64,000 bases of DNA from Serinus canaria (GCF_022539315.1 NC_066342.1:16137346-16201345), one strand, 5' to 3'; counted from the stretch's first letter, positions 20,132 through 30,008 are shown. Made by a program: numbers and translations. The notes: a model not told the origin generated them from the sequence alone.

Positions 20132-21265
20132 TGTCCTGGTTTGAAAGGAAGTGGTTTTTTTTTTGGAGACAGTGGTTAGCCCAGTGGGGGCTCAGGTGTG
20201 AATATTGGCACCGGTTTGGACCAATGAGGAGATGGTTCCGCCTCTGAGAACACAGGGTATAAAGGTAGAACTCCCAGGAAGTGACACTCTCTTGCTTGTC
20301 GGTCAGCAAAGGGATCAGGTCAGTTCTCTCTCCCCCTCCGGCTGTAGGCCGGGTGGGGGAGGGGAAAAGGCCACGAGGCGCCGTGAGCTAGGCTGGAGGC
20401 CTTGGACCTTGGAGAGAGAGAGAGAGACCGGGGGGGGAAGTGAAAGGATGGAGGGGTGGAAGTAGTGAAAGCACCGAGCAAATCCCCCCCCCCTCACCCC
20501 GCTTCCTAGAGAGAGAGAGAGAGAGAAGAGAGAAAAGAGATAAGACGCGCCGGGCAGCTCCTGGAAGTCGGCCAAGAGTGAGAAGAGAGTCCGGCACCTA
20601 GAGATGATTTTAACTTTTTTTCCTTCACGATGGAAACCTTCCAGACGTTGATCCTCCCGGAGGACAGAGATAAGAACAAGAAGAAATGGACAAGTGAAAT
20701 GAGAGGTTTGTGTGAGTAGGGACTAGTGGAGTTAATGAGAAGAATGTACTTGGGAAGAGATAAACGGAGGAGCAGTTTTTTCGGCTGTGGACGGACTAAC
20801 TTTCTATTGTAACACAGAGACTGCGGTTTTGGGGGGAAAGCAATGGCTCAGATCCAAGAAAGGCAGTGAAGAGTAGTGGTGGACAGAAATCAGAAATGAG
20901 AGGATTTCTGTCGTGAAGCCCTTGCCCCGGGGGAAATGGGGGGGATTTTGTTATCCCAAAATGGAGAGACTGTCATTTTGTGGAACTGACCAAAGTATCC
21001 TTAAAAAGAGAAACCCCAAAAGCAATCTTCTGGTCCATTTCCATGGTGAGAGCATGGAATATGGAAAGGGGTTAGTCAAGAAATGGCACAAGGAGAAGAC
21101 TCCTTCCTCTTTAATAGAATGTATTGATTGTTTGAAGAAGGATAATGGACTGAGAATTAAAACCTGGGAGATGGGGACTGAAGGAAGATTTGAGTTTGTA
21201 TTGTATGTTGTAATGTGGGTTGAGAGGGGGAGGAGAAATGTGTTTGAAAGATTTCCATTCTGTTC

Positions 21266-21298
<33 letters not shown>

Positions 21299-21430
21299 AT
21301 AAAGTTTTTTTTCTTTTTATTCCTAAGTTGGTGTTTGCTTGCTCTGTTTCTGGTCACATCTCACAGTAGACACTACGTGGATGTGTTTTCATGGAGGCAC
21401 TGGCATTGTGCCCAGTCCAAAACCAAGACA
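20132..21430 (+). mobile_element. 1.3-kb solo LTR in the gag matrix region, TSD CTCCT
   Basis: It starts TGTCCTGGTTTG and ends ACCAAGACA. CTCCT is present on both sides (20127-20131 and 21431-21435), a 5-bp duplication that fixes the edges. It has a TATAAA box near 20256, GA-rich runs at about 20410-20425 and 20509-20535, and a TG dinucleotide repeat just before AATAAA near 21299. Gag matrix sequence lies on both sides in the opposite orientation. Confidence 0.9.
21268..21296. repeat. (TG)n microsatellite next to the LTR polyadenylation signal
   Basis: About 14 TG units lie directly upstream of AATAAA in the solo LTR. UG-rich RNA can bind CELF and TDP-43-type proteins; a role here is inference. 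Confidence 0.85.
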
Positions 21431-21435
21431 CTCCT

Positions 21436-21500
21436 AAAGGACAATTGGGAGGTATATTCCTCAGCCTCTTGCCCGCTTTCTTGCTGTTACATCCTCCCAT
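21436..21500 (-). pseudogene. gag: Class I ERV Gag start (matrix N-terminus)
   Basis: An ATG at 21498-21500 begins MGGCNSKKAGKRLRNIPP, a Gly-2 that could be myristoylated followed by basic residues, typical of a retroviral matrix start. The frame is cut by the solo LTR after about 21 codons. Confidence 0.75.
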
Positions 21501-22116
21501 TTTCTAGGTCTCAACAGAAAAACATTTCAAGAAAAAAATTGCCTGAAGCTCAGGACTTTATACTACTGCCTGATTTCTCTATGTATCAGGACTTAAAACC
21601 CGGCCTCCTTCGCCGAGGCCTGACTCCCTTTTTTCAGGACTTAGTTTGCCTGCAGGGCTTTGAGCTTGCTCGAATCCTTCTCGAGACTTAAAATATGTCT
21701 GGCTTTCATTTGTCAGGACTTAAACCCCAGCCTCCTTCGCTGAGATCTGTGCGTGCCACTCACCCAAAATTACTCCGCACGCCCGGAGGGGGGGGGGCCC
21801 TGACTCCCCCTTCGGAGGCTCTCACTCACACGAATTCCAAACGCTTCCCTCCGTTCCCGGCCAGCCCCCTCGCGGGAGTCCGAAACCGCAGTACTGGGAG
21901 GTCCCACTCACTTTGAAGATCTGGAAATAACCAGTCCTCGTCTCATTCACACACCACTCACTCGCCCCCACTCCCGCCGCCGGTATTTTCTCACCAATCC
22001 GGCGCTCCTCGGCGTCACTGGTCCCAGCTGATCTCCTCGGGTCCGGATAGCCAGCTGTCCCGGAGGTCCTAGGGTGGGCGGCCGTCCCAGTCCTGGTGTC
22101 CTCTTCAGGCGTGGCG
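21501..22116 (-). other. 5' leader of the class I ERV
   Basis: GC-rich leader between PBS and gag start. It contains a C/T-rich block repeated twice (GACTTAAA-CCCGGCCTCCTTCGC type, near 21591 and 21718) and, read on the minus strand, a splice-donor-like GATTGGTGAGAA near 21990-22003. A similar leader occurs at 34560-35000. Confidence 0.55.
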
Positions 22117-22134
22117 ATCCCGGACGAACCTCCA
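22117..22134 (-). promoter_or_regulatory. Primer-binding site, tRNA-Pro type
   Basis: The minus strand reads TGGAGGTTCGTCCGGGAT, matching the classic gammaretroviral tRNA-Pro PBS at 16 of 18 bases, with a two-base gap to the LTR. Confidence 0.85.
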
Positions 22135-22136
22135 GC

Positions 22137-22842
22137 TGTAATAAAGAGGGCAGGAGATTCTCCTCCTTTTAATGCCTTTATTAAAGTGATCAGCTCGAGA
22201 ATGGGGGTTTTGGCAGATCCGCGGAGTTCTGCCGCCACTCCCAGCAGTGAATCAGAAGAGGAGGATTTGCAGCTCTGTCCACAAGGGGGCAGGGCCGGGA
22301 GTCCTGTCCTTGCAAGGCAGTGGGGTATACCCAGGGTTTCTCCCTTTGGGTTGCCAGTCCAGAGGGTCCTGGGTCTGACTGGCATTGTTTGTAGTTGGGG
22401 CGAGGAGTGACCCAGGTTTTCAAGCGTCTCTGCCAGCTTCGGACGTCGTCCCTGCTGTCCGGACACCACTCTGACCTTTTAATTCTGCTTCAGCTCGTCA
22501 CTTTTGGGGTATTTTCCAGGATTTGGTAAAGGTCCTGTCCCAAGGTAGTCTGGGTTTGGGGGAAATTTGCATGTCTCCTGAGATGCAAATATCCCCCTCT
22601 CCCCACCGTCCGAGGGGGGTTGTCATTCTCTTGGCAACAGACTTGGGTGGTGCTGGAAAAACAAGAATCCTCTACAATAGAGAGTCAAATGACGAGACTT
22701 AAGGATACTTAACTGGCGGTTACAATATTTCACTAACAAAGAACTCTAGGCCAACAGTCAACTCTCAGATCAACTCAAAAAACTCCTCTGCTGCTCCTTT
22801 TCTTAGAAAAAAAAACGGTAACCTTTTTTTTTGTTCATAACA
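22137..22842 (-). repeat. 5' LTR of the class I ERV
   Basis: The 706-bp LTR spans TGTAATAAAGAGG to GTTCATAACA. An inverted AATAAAGG signal lies near 22170. The same family occurs on the plus strand as a solo LTR at 30009-30689. Confidence 0.8.
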
Positions 22843-23054
22843 CTTTTGGCCTAATTTAAAACTCTATCTGTCATTTCCCTGTCTTCTGGTATAACTCCTA
22901 TTCCTAATTGCACTTGTCTCTTCCCAATAAGGTGCTACCTTCCCCAGGTACTAATAAGACATCCCCCATCCAAATTTTAGTTTCCCCCCTCAATTTCCAC
23001 ATCTTTAATGACTGGAGCTGTAAAACTTTCTCATTTTTCCCCTGTTACTTTTAC
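22843..23054 (-). pseudogene. pro: Older class I ERV, protease fragment
   Basis: The minus strand reads as the C-terminal half of a class I protease, with a LIGKRQVQLGIGVIPEDREM-like end matching LLGRDLQVHLG in the neighbouring ERV, plus in-frame stops. It continues, with the DTGAE active site, at 29471 on the other side of the ERV-L provirus. Confidence 0.75.
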
Positions 23055-23059
23055 AGTAT

Positions 23060-23568
23060 TGTCCTGGTTTAGGACAAATTAGGGGAAATCTCCGAAAGGG
23101 AGTCCCCTAAAACAAACCTCCAACCACCCCTCCCCCAATACCGGGTTCGGGAAGGAATTCCTCGGAGGAGCAAAGTGGAAAATAAAACCTATTTAATAAC
23201 AAGTAACAAAGGAACACTCCCCAACACAAGAAAAGAAAAAGAAACCAGGCAGTGTTGTGGAGGGTGCTGATCTTCTTCTCGCAGACTCCGGGGGGTCCTG
23301 GACGTCCCAGGTCAGGTCCGGAGCCGGTACGGTATCTTCAGGGGAGGGTAAGAAAGAGGGAAAGGGAAAAAAAAAAAAGAAGAACGCAAAGAAAGCAAGC
23401 CAGCCAAGCTAAGCAGCAGCAGCCAGCCAGCCAAAAGCCAAAGCCGAGGTGCCCGGTCACCCTCACCCCCCGCCTCCCCGCCCCGCCGCAGCAAGACGGC
23501 CGGGGGGGGGGAGAAGAAAGGCCAGACACAACACACGATATTGGGATAAAGGCTGTCACCCCACGACA
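23060..23568 (-). repeat. 3' LTR of ERV-L provirus 1
   Basis: It spans TGTCCTGGTTTAGG to CACCCCACGACA. A polypurine tract (read on the minus strand, ATGGGATAAGGGGTGGAG) borders it at 23569-23586. Confidence 0.9.
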
Positions 23569-23733
23569 CTCCACCCCTTATCCCATATCGTGAACATACA
23601 ATAAAAACTTTCATTTCACTTACTCACACCTTTAACTCTTACGCATTCCTCTCATCTTACTTGCTCACACCTTTGACAGTTACAGTTTCCTTCTGTCTCA
23701 CATTCAACAAACAATGACATTCATATACGAGTC

Positions 23734-24900
23734 TCATCCTACAATCAGGTCTCCCTGAGGTACACACCGTGTTGTTCCATCTTTCTGCATTATCCACCAT
23801 GTATAACCTGGTCCTTGAGCAAAGACAATCCCACGGATGGGTTTGTCTGTACTCGAGGCAGGGTTGATCCATACTGTCTTTCCCAACAAACCTCTGACAT
23901 GGGCCACTGGGGCTTTATCTCCATCTACTATATTAAGGAGCTCAGACTGAGCAGGACCCGCTCGGTTGGTGGAACCTCGAGTGTTAACTAGCCAGGTAGC
24001 CTTTGCCAAATGCTGCTCCCAGTTTTTTAAAGACCCCACACCCAATGCTTTTAAGGTGGTTTTTAACAATCCATTGTATCTTTCCACTTTCCCTGCAGCT
24101 GGTGCATGATAGGGGATATGGTACACCCACTCGATGCCATGTTCCCTAGCCCAAGTATTAATAAGATTGTTTTTAAAATGAGTTCCATTATCCGACTCAA
24201 TTCTCTCGGGAGTACCGTGCCTCCAAAGGACCTGCTTTTCAAGGCCCAAGATAGTGTTACGGGCTGTAGCATGAGACACAGGATAGGTTTCAAACCATCC
24301 CGTGGTGGCTTCTACCATGGTTAGTACATAGCGCTTGCCTTGGCGGATTTGAGGCAGTGTGATGTAATCAATCTGCCAGGCCTCCCCATACCTGTACTTA
24401 GACCACCGCCCCCCATACCAGAGGGGCTTCACCCGCTTGGCCTGCTTAATGGCAGCGCACGTTTCACAGTCACGAATAACCTGAGAGATACTGTCCATGG
24501 TTAGATCCACCCCTCGGTCTCGTGCCCACTTATAGGTGGCATCTCTACCCTGTTGACCTGAGGCATCATGGGCCCATCGTGCTAAGAATAACTCTCCCTT
24601 ATGCTCCCAGTCGAGGTCTATCTTCAACTCCCCTATCTTTGCAGCCTGATGTACTTGCTGGTTGTTTTGCTGCTCTTCATTAGCCCTACTTCTGGGGACA
24701 TGGGCGTCTACATGGCGAACCTTCACAGGTAACTTCTCTAACCGAGTAGCGATATCTTTCCACTCTTCCGCAGCCCAAATTGGTTTTCCTCTGCGCTGCC
24801 AGTTCGCCTCTTTCCCTCTCTTCAGCCATCCCCATAGAGCATTGGCTACCATCCAAGAATCGGTATACAAATAGAGCCTTGGCCACCTCTCTCTCTGCAA
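23734..24900 (-). CDS. pol: ERV-L integrase with the end of RNase H
   Basis: The 388-codon frame begins in the last part of RNase H (LYLYTDSWMVANAL, KVRHVDAHVPRS), then integrase. The zinc finger has AHDASGQQGRDA and CETC, so the second histidine is glutamine (codon 24553-24555), whereas the related copy at 40077-48090 keeps histidine. The catalytic core is complete: WQIDYITLP, RIESDNGTHF and GKVERYNG give D, D, E. The C-terminus ends in GDLIVG, 165 bp from the LTR, leaving no room for env. A frame change near 24890 separates it from the rest of RNase H. Confidence 0.9.
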   Translation of the reverse strand: MQRERWPRLYLYTDSWMVANALWGWLKRGKEANWQRRGKPIWAAEEWKDIATRLEKLPVKVRHVDAHVPRSRANEEQQNNQQVHQAAKIGELKIDLDWEHKGELFLARWAHDASGQQGRDATYKWARDRGVDLTMDSISQVIRDCETCAAIKQAKRVKPLWYGGRWSKYRYGEAWQIDYITLPQIRQGKRYVLTMVEATTGWFETYPVSHATARNTILGLEKQVLWRHGTPERIESDNGTHFKNNLINTWAREHGIEWVYHIPYHAPAAGKVERYNGLLKTTLKALGVGSLKNWEQHLAKATWLVNTRGSTNRAGPAQSELLNIVDGDKAPVAHVRGLLGKTVWINPASSTDKPIRGIVFAQGPGYTWWIMQKDGTTRCVPQGDLIVG

Positions 24901-25957
24901 TACCTAGGGCCAGTTGAATAGCTTTGATTTCGGCGAATTGACTAGATTCACCCTCTCCTTCAGTAGCCTCTGCGACCCGTCGAGTGGGACTCCATACAGC
25001 TGCCTTCCACCTCCGTTTCATCCCTATGACGCGACAAGAACCATCGGTGAATAGAGCGTAACGTGTTTCTTCTGCTGGCAACTGATTGTATGGCGGGGCT
25101 TCCTCAACCCGAGTAACTGGCTCTTGCTCCTCATCTGCGACACTAAAGCTTTCACCTTCGGGCCAATTTGTAATTATTTCCAGGATCCCAGGGCGATTTA
25201 ACTTCCCAATTTGAGCGCGCTGCGTAATGAGGACAATCCACTTACTCCAAGTAGCATTGGTGGCATGGTGGGTAGAGGGAACCTTTCCTCTGAACATCCA
25301 TCCCAGCATCGGTAGTCGGGGTGCCAGAAGGAGTTGTGCCTCTGTACCAACCACCTCCGAAGCGGCTTGGACTCCTTCATAGGCAGCCAAGATTTCCTTT
25401 TCTGTCGGAGTATAGTTATCTTCAGACCCCCTGTAGCTCCGACTCCAAAATCCCAATGGTCGGCCTCGGGTCTTGCCAGGCAGCGTTTGCCAAAGGCTCC
25501 AGGACAGACCATGGCTCCCGGCTGCAGAGTAGAGTACGTTCTTCACATCTGGTCCCGTCCTGACTGGGCCAAGGGCTACAGCATGAGCGATCTCCTGCTT
25601 GATCTGGGCGAAAGCTTGCTGCTGCTCAGGGCCCCAATGGAAGTCGTTCTTCTTGCGGGTAACCAGATAAAGGGGTCTCCCAATCTGACTATACTCAGGG
25701 ATGTGCATCCTCCAGAAACCTATAGCACCTAAGAAAGCTTGCGTTTCCTTCTTATCAGTTGGTGGGGACATAGCAGTGATTTTGTTAATAACATCCGTCG
25801 GAATCTGACGCCGTCCGTCTTGCCACTTCACCCCCAAGAACTGGATTTCTCGGGCAGGTCCCTTGACTTTGCTCTTCTTAATGGCAAATCCGGCTTTCAG
25901 GAGAATGTGAATGATCTTCTCTCCTTTCTTGAACACTTCTATTGCCGTGTTCCCCAA
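24880..25957 (-). pseudogene. pol: ERV-L RT thumb/connection and RNase H start, in a shifted frame
   Basis: This 423-codon frame (24686-25957) overlaps the RT frame at its start and the integrase frame at its end. It holds the thumb and connection (KGPAREIQFLGVKWQDGRRQ, TQAFLGAIGFWRMHIPEYS) and the first RNase H blocks (YALFTDGSCRVIG, QFAEIKAIQLAL). Beyond about 24890 it reads out of frame. Two frame changes, near 25950 and 24890, return to the original frame. Confidence 0.85.
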
Positions 25958-26478
25958 ACAATGATATCATCAATATATTGTAAATGTTCTGGAGCCTCAC
26001 CCTCTTCTAGTGCAGCCTGGATCAGTCCATGACAGATGGTAGGACTGTGTTTCCACCCCTGGGGCAATCGGTTCCAGGTGTACTGCACTCCCCTCCATGT
26101 AAAAGCAAACTGAGGCCTGCATTCTGCTGCCAGAGGAATGGAGAAAAACGCGTTAGCAATATCGATGGTCGCGTACCACTTTGCTGCCTTGGACTCCAGC
26201 TCGTACTGCAGTTCCAGTATGTCCGGTACAGCCGCACTCAGTGGCGGAGTCACTTCATTCAAGGCACGATAGTCCACAGTCAATCTCCATTCTCCGTCAG
26301 ATTTTCGCACAGGCCAGATGGGGCTGTTAAAGGGTGAGTGGGTTTTACTGACCACCCCTTGGCTCTCCAGTTCTCGGATCATTTTGTGGATGGGAATCAC
26401 GGCATCTCGATTCGTCCGGTACTGCCTGCGGTGCACTGTTGAGGTGGCAATTGGCACTCGTTGCTCCTCTACCTTCAA
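25939..26478 (-). pseudogene. pol: ERV-L reverse transcriptase fingers and palm
   Basis: The 179-codon frame reads MIRELESQGVVSKTHSPFNS, then EWRLTVDYRALNEVTPP, TIDIANAFFSIPLA, RLPQGWKHSP and the catalytic YIDD (LQYIDDIIVWG). YIDD with an ERV-L-type palm fits class III. It is in the same frame as protease upstream, separated only by one TGA (26482-26484). The frame is lost just after YIDD. Confidence 0.88.
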
Positions 26479-26481
26479 GAG

Positions 26482-26859
26482 TCATACGGCAGATGGGTTC
26501 TCTGATAGTCCAGACAAGGTATTCAATTGTTTAATACCCTCCATCTCCACTGCAGCTATTCCAAAAGCCCACCTGAATCCCTTAGGATCTTTGTAATGGC
26601 CATTCCGGAGGAAGTCTATGCCCAAAATGCACGGAGCCTCTGGACCAGTCACAATCGGATGTTCCTGCCACTCCTTCCCAGTCAAGCTCACCTCAGCTTC
26701 TAACAAAGTCAACTGTTGTGATCCCCCCGTCACTCCAGCAATGGAAACAGGTTCTGTCCCCACGTGTTCTGATGGCATTAAAGTACACTGTGATCCAGTG
26801 TCAACCAACGCTTCATAATCTTGTGGCTCTGATGTGCCAGGCCATCTGATCCACACCTT
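26482..26859 (-). pseudogene. pro: ERV-L aspartic protease
   Basis: The frame shows the active-site loop ALVDTGSQCTLMPS and the second block APCILGIDFLRNG, so the catalytic Asp is present. It begins after an amber codon at 26860-26862 and ends at TGA 26482-26484. ERV-L copy 2 has glycine (GGA) at that last position, so the TGA is probably a private nonsense change. Confidence 0.88.
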
Positions 26860-26910
26860 CTAAAAGACCCGGTTTTCCCGTGCCTCTTCCTGGCTAGAGG
26901 CAGGGCCCCT

Positions 26911-28419
26911 CTAAGCCAGATTGTCCTTCTTTCCTTGGGCATGTGCCTTAGAAGTTCCTTCAAGGGGATCGGACATGTCATCATCATCATCATACTTAAC
27001 ATCTCGGCTACGAGCAACCGGAGCTGCTCCCTTTTTGCTGATACTTTCTCTTTCCTTCAAATCACGCACCCGTTGTGCCAAAGCAGCGGTGGGTTTTCTA
27101 TCCCATCTCCTCATGTCTTCTTCAGACTCACGCAGAAAGGCCCATAACTCAGCCCATGGGGTGTACCTTCTCTGCCCATCAAAGGAGGGCCAACGTTGGA
27201 TACCAGGGCTTCTAATTTGTACAGCCGAGATTTTAATAAGGTCCTCCTTAATCTCTTCCCGGAGTTTCTTATGATTCTCCTCTATTTTGTCCTCTAGTTT
27301 CTGCAGTCGGGTTTCCACTGCTGCAATTCTGGCATGAGTTGGGCCGTGCACAGAATCTGCATACGCTCGAAGCTTCTTTGACATATTGAGCACAGTCTCA
27401 TATGTATCATCCCGTTTCATTATTGCTAGAGCAGAAGCGTATTCAGGTGGCCCAAGTCGCACAAGTTTCCTCCACATTACAGGTGTGCATGGTACCAGGT
27501 CCGGATCCCTAGTTGTTATATCATCTGAGAAAATGAGCTCTGCCACCGCCATCTCTCTCAGGCGTTGGATTCCCTGTTCTATGGTCTTCCAACGTGTCTG
27601 CTGTATATAGAGATCATCTGCACATACGTATCTTTGTGCTACACTATCCAGGACCCGTTCCCAGAGGCTGTGAGGGCTAGCCCTGCTCATCATACCTTGA
27701 TCGATGACAGGATCATGTGACAGGGATCCCAAATGCCTCGCTTCAGTACCATCCAACATCGTAACCTCCCCTGCAGCATCCCAAAGGCGGACTAACCAAC
27801 TAATTATTGATTCGTCAGGTTGTCGTCTGTAATCCTTTCTTAAGCCTCTGAGGTCCTTCAGAGAAAAGGAGTCAGTATTGGCTCCAGAACCTGTGCCCCT
27901 TGATGTGGCCTCTGATTTTGGTGAGGGTCCTTCTCCGGCATCATCATCATCATCCTCCACCTTTCGATCGGTCTTGCTTTTACACTTCCCACCTCTTGTA
28001 TTAGCTGCAACAGCCATGGGTTGAGGCCTATTGTCTGATTCAGCTGCTAGCCTGGAGCCTGGGATGTTAGCTGCAGACTGGGTCACTGGGATAGTAACCA
28101 ACTTATCTCCCTGTTCCCTATCTGCTATCTGCTGCTCCACAGTATCTAACAGAGTACGGTAAACAAACGCCAAGGCCCAGCTCACTGCAGTGATCCTTTC
28201 CTCCTTAGTATTACCATGGCACTTCTCCCTCAAATACTTTGCCACCTCGACTGGGTTCTGAATTTGATCAGATGGGAAGTCCCAGTCTATAGGATCAGAA
28301 AATTCCTTTAAAGCCTGGCCCATATCCTCCCATTTCCCACTCCAGTCAAGATTTTTCCTGCTTTGTTTTACTCCCAAATCAGGAGTCTCTCTAACCCCTC
28401 TAGAAATCTCAGCTTTCAT
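26911..28419 (-). CDS. gag: ERV-L Gag
   Basis: The 502-codon frame is fully open and matches the pseudogene at 45342-46850. Recognisable parts are an acidic N-terminal region (WEDMGQALKEFSDPIDWDFP), a capsid-like domain (SFSLKDLRGLRKDYRRQPDE, SIISWLVRLWDAAGE, PVIDQGMMSRASPHSLWERV), a coiled-coil-like segment (VETRLQKLEDKIEENHKKLR) and a basic C-terminus. No CCHC zinc knuckle is seen. It stops at TAG 26911-26913; protease lies in the same frame after a second TAG. The ATG at 28417-28419 may be internal, because the related copy continues upstream into a hydrophobic segment. Confidence 0.87.
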   Translation of the reverse strand: MKAEISRGVRETPDLGVKQSRKNLDWSGKWEDMGQALKEFSDPIDWDFPSDQIQNPVEVAKYLREKCHGNTKEERITAVSWALAFVYRTLLDTVEQQIADREQGDKLVTIPVTQSAANIPGSRLAAESDNRPQPMAVAANTRGGKCKSKTDRKVEDDDDDAGEGPSPKSEATSRGTGSGANTDSFSLKDLRGLRKDYRRQPDESIISWLVRLWDAAGEVTMLDGTEARHLGSLSHDPVIDQGMMSRASPHSLWERVLDSVAQRYVCADDLYIQQTRWKTIEQGIQRLREMAVAELIFSDDITTRDPDLVPCTPVMWRKLVRLGPPEYASALAIMKRDDTYETVLNMSKKLRAYADSVHGPTHARIAAVETRLQKLEDKIEENHKKLREEIKEDLIKISAVQIRSPGIQRWPSFDGQRRYTPWAELWAFLRESEEDMRRWDRKPTAALAQRVRDLKERESISKKGAAPVARSRDVKYDDDDDMSDPLEGTSKAHAQGKKDNLA

Positions 28420-28780
28420 TTTATATACACTCCAGACAGTATAGAAAAGCTTAGTAAATTAATGCCAGAAAGATGGTTTCTTTTAAACTCAGGGGAAATT
28501 CAATATTTTCTAATAGAGATGTCAACAATTCGGGGGAGAAGAAGGAAGACGAAAGCTGAAAAGCCCCTTCTTCTTCTCCCAAAACAAACTGAGTACACAG
28601 CCAGGTCAACAATTTATACATTCCTGAAACAAAGTCCAATATTTTAAACCCCCAACAAATCATCACACATAAGGCCAGCCCAATGACTATTCTGGTTAAT
28701 GCCCCCCGCCTACAAAAATAACTTATTAGGGATAACACCAGAGCTATTTTTGGGTAAGGAAATAACCCTAGGGACCACAA
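28420..28780 (-). pseudogene. Hydrophobic leader frame upstream of ERV-L gag
   Basis: A 109-codon frame (28451-28780) in the leader has at least two membrane-like segments (IALVLSLISYF and IVIGLALCVMICWGFKIL) and ends in SLKETIFLALIY. The matching part of ERV-L copy 2 (47060 leftward) continues in frame into gag, whereas here a one-base change near 28455-28465 breaks the join. No function is known; a membrane-anchored Gag leader is one possibility. Confidence 0.6.
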
Positions 28781-28930
28781 AGGTAATCAAACTTCAAACA
28801 CCCCTAGGGACCAGAAATACCGGCAGGCTTTCACCCCAAATGACATTATGAATTACCAATATGCCCACGAAACAACCAGAACCAAAAATATTATTGTTAT
28901 TGGTTTTTTTCCACTGTCTTTGGCCTCCGT

Positions 28931-28948
28931 TTCCCGGCCAACACACCA
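28931..28948 (-). promoter_or_regulatory. Primer-binding site of ERV-L provirus 1, tRNA-Gly-like
   Basis: The minus strand reads TGGTGTGTTGGCCGGGAA, 10 bases after the LTR. It matches the complement of the tRNA-Gly(GCC) 3' end at 16 of 18 bases, and similarity continues for about four more bases. Assignment is by hand from tRNA knowledge. Confidence 0.6.
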
Positions 28949-28958
28949 AGAAGTTAAC

Positions 28959-29465
28959 TGTCCTGGTTTGGGACAAATTAGGGGAAATCTCCGAAAGGGA
29001 GTCCCCTAAAACAAACCTCCAACCACCCCTCCCCCAATACCGGGTTCGGGAAGGAATTCCTCGGAGGAGCAAAGTGGAAAATAAACCTATTTAATAACAA
29101 GTAACAAAGGAACACTCCCCAACACAAGAAAGAAAAAGAAACCAGGCAGTGTTGTGGAGGGTGCTGATCTTCTTCTCGCCGACTCCGGGGGGTCCTGGAC
29201 GTCCCAGGTCAGGTCTGGAGCGGTACGGTTATTTCAGGGGAGGGTAAGAAAGAGGGAAAGGGAAAAAAAAAAAAGAAGAACGCAAAAGAAAGCAAGCCAG
29301 CCAAGCTAAGCAGCAGCAGCCAGCCAGCCAAAAGCCAAAGCCGAGGTGCCCGGTCACCCTCACCCCCCGCCTCCCCGCCCCGCCGCGGCAAGACGGCCGG
29401 GGGGGGGGAGAAGAAAGGCCAGACACAACACACGATATTGGGATAAAGGCTGTCACCCCACGACA
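28959..29465 (-). repeat. 5' LTR of ERV-L provirus 1
   Basis: The 507-bp LTR spans TGTCCTGGTTTGGG to CACCCCACGACA and is followed by AGTAT of the target site. It has an inverted AATAAA (GGAAAATAAACC context near 29080) and an A-rich run at about 29264-29276. Confidence 0.9.
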
Positions 29466-29470
29466 AGTAT

Positions 29471-30003
29471 CTTTGCTCACACTATAACCTTTTGGAATAT
29501 TTAACAGTCAAGTTCTTTCTGCCCCTGTGTCTACCACAAGTTCCAATTCTTCTTCTTGGGGACTCACTTTTAAAATTATCACAGGCTTCAGATGGTATTT
29601 GTCCCCTAAAAAAAATAGAGCCTATGACCTCTTTATTCCTCCTCTGTGCCCATCTCTTTAAAGATTTTCAGATCTTTTGCCTGCTTAGGACAATTTTCTG
29701 ATTTCTCTTAAATCTGTTTAACCATTCAGTTGGAGTTTCTACTTTTCCTTCTAAAAAGCTGTCCCTTAAAAACCTTTTCTTGCATTTCGCCTTTGATATG
29801 CTGTCTTATTTATTCCCTTGATTATGAAATTAAGATAATAATAATTTGTTTCCTTCCCTCCTCATTATTTTGACCCCACTCAGGAGGTGCAGTTAGCATT
29901 TTGTCTTCTCTGGGGGGCCCCTGCAGATTATCTTTTTCCCAAGCTGTTATTCCAGCTACTCTGATTAATTGCTTTTCTTCCTGAGAATATATTATTTTCA
30001 TTA
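29471..30003 (-). pseudogene. gag-pro: Older class I ERV: protease start and gag C-terminal part
   Basis: The minus strand shows the protease active site (LVVDTGAE, near 29525-29550) and, upstream, decayed gag with nucleocapsid- and capsid-like blocks similar to 18344-19678. Many stops and frame changes are present. Removing the ERV-L provirus would join the protease halves at 23054/29471. The gag part is interrupted at 30008 by a solo LTR. Confidence 0.7.
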
Positions 30004-30008
30004 TAGAC

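Larger units (their letters stand above)
14235..22842 (-). mobile_element. Class I ERV (gammaretrovirus-like), 3' end missing
   Basis: The order on the minus strand is 5' LTR (22137-22842), tRNA-Pro-type PBS, leader, gag, protease-RT, RNase H and integrase. There is no env and no 3' LTR: the body stops where the class II LTR begins at 14234. A 1299-bp solo LTR sits in the matrix region. DTGAE protease, YVDD RT, a single zinc knuckle and the Pro-like PBS all point to class I. Confidence 0.85.
23060..29465 (-). mobile_element. ERV-L provirus 1, nearly complete, TSD AGTAT
   Basis: Two LTRs of 509 and 507 bp enclose a 5.4-kb body: PBS, leader frame, gag, protease, RT, RNase H and integrase, with no env. 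AGTAT flanks both ends (23055-23059 and 29466-29470). The LTRs differ at about nine places by eye (under 2%), so it is young. It sits in the protease region of an older class I ERV. Confidence 0.93.

Noticed and set aside
22117..22134. tRNA-like 18-mer as a possible tRNA gene
   Set aside because: Only the 3'-end complement is present, next to an LTR, so it is a primer-binding site. The same applies to 28931, 47409 and 5796.
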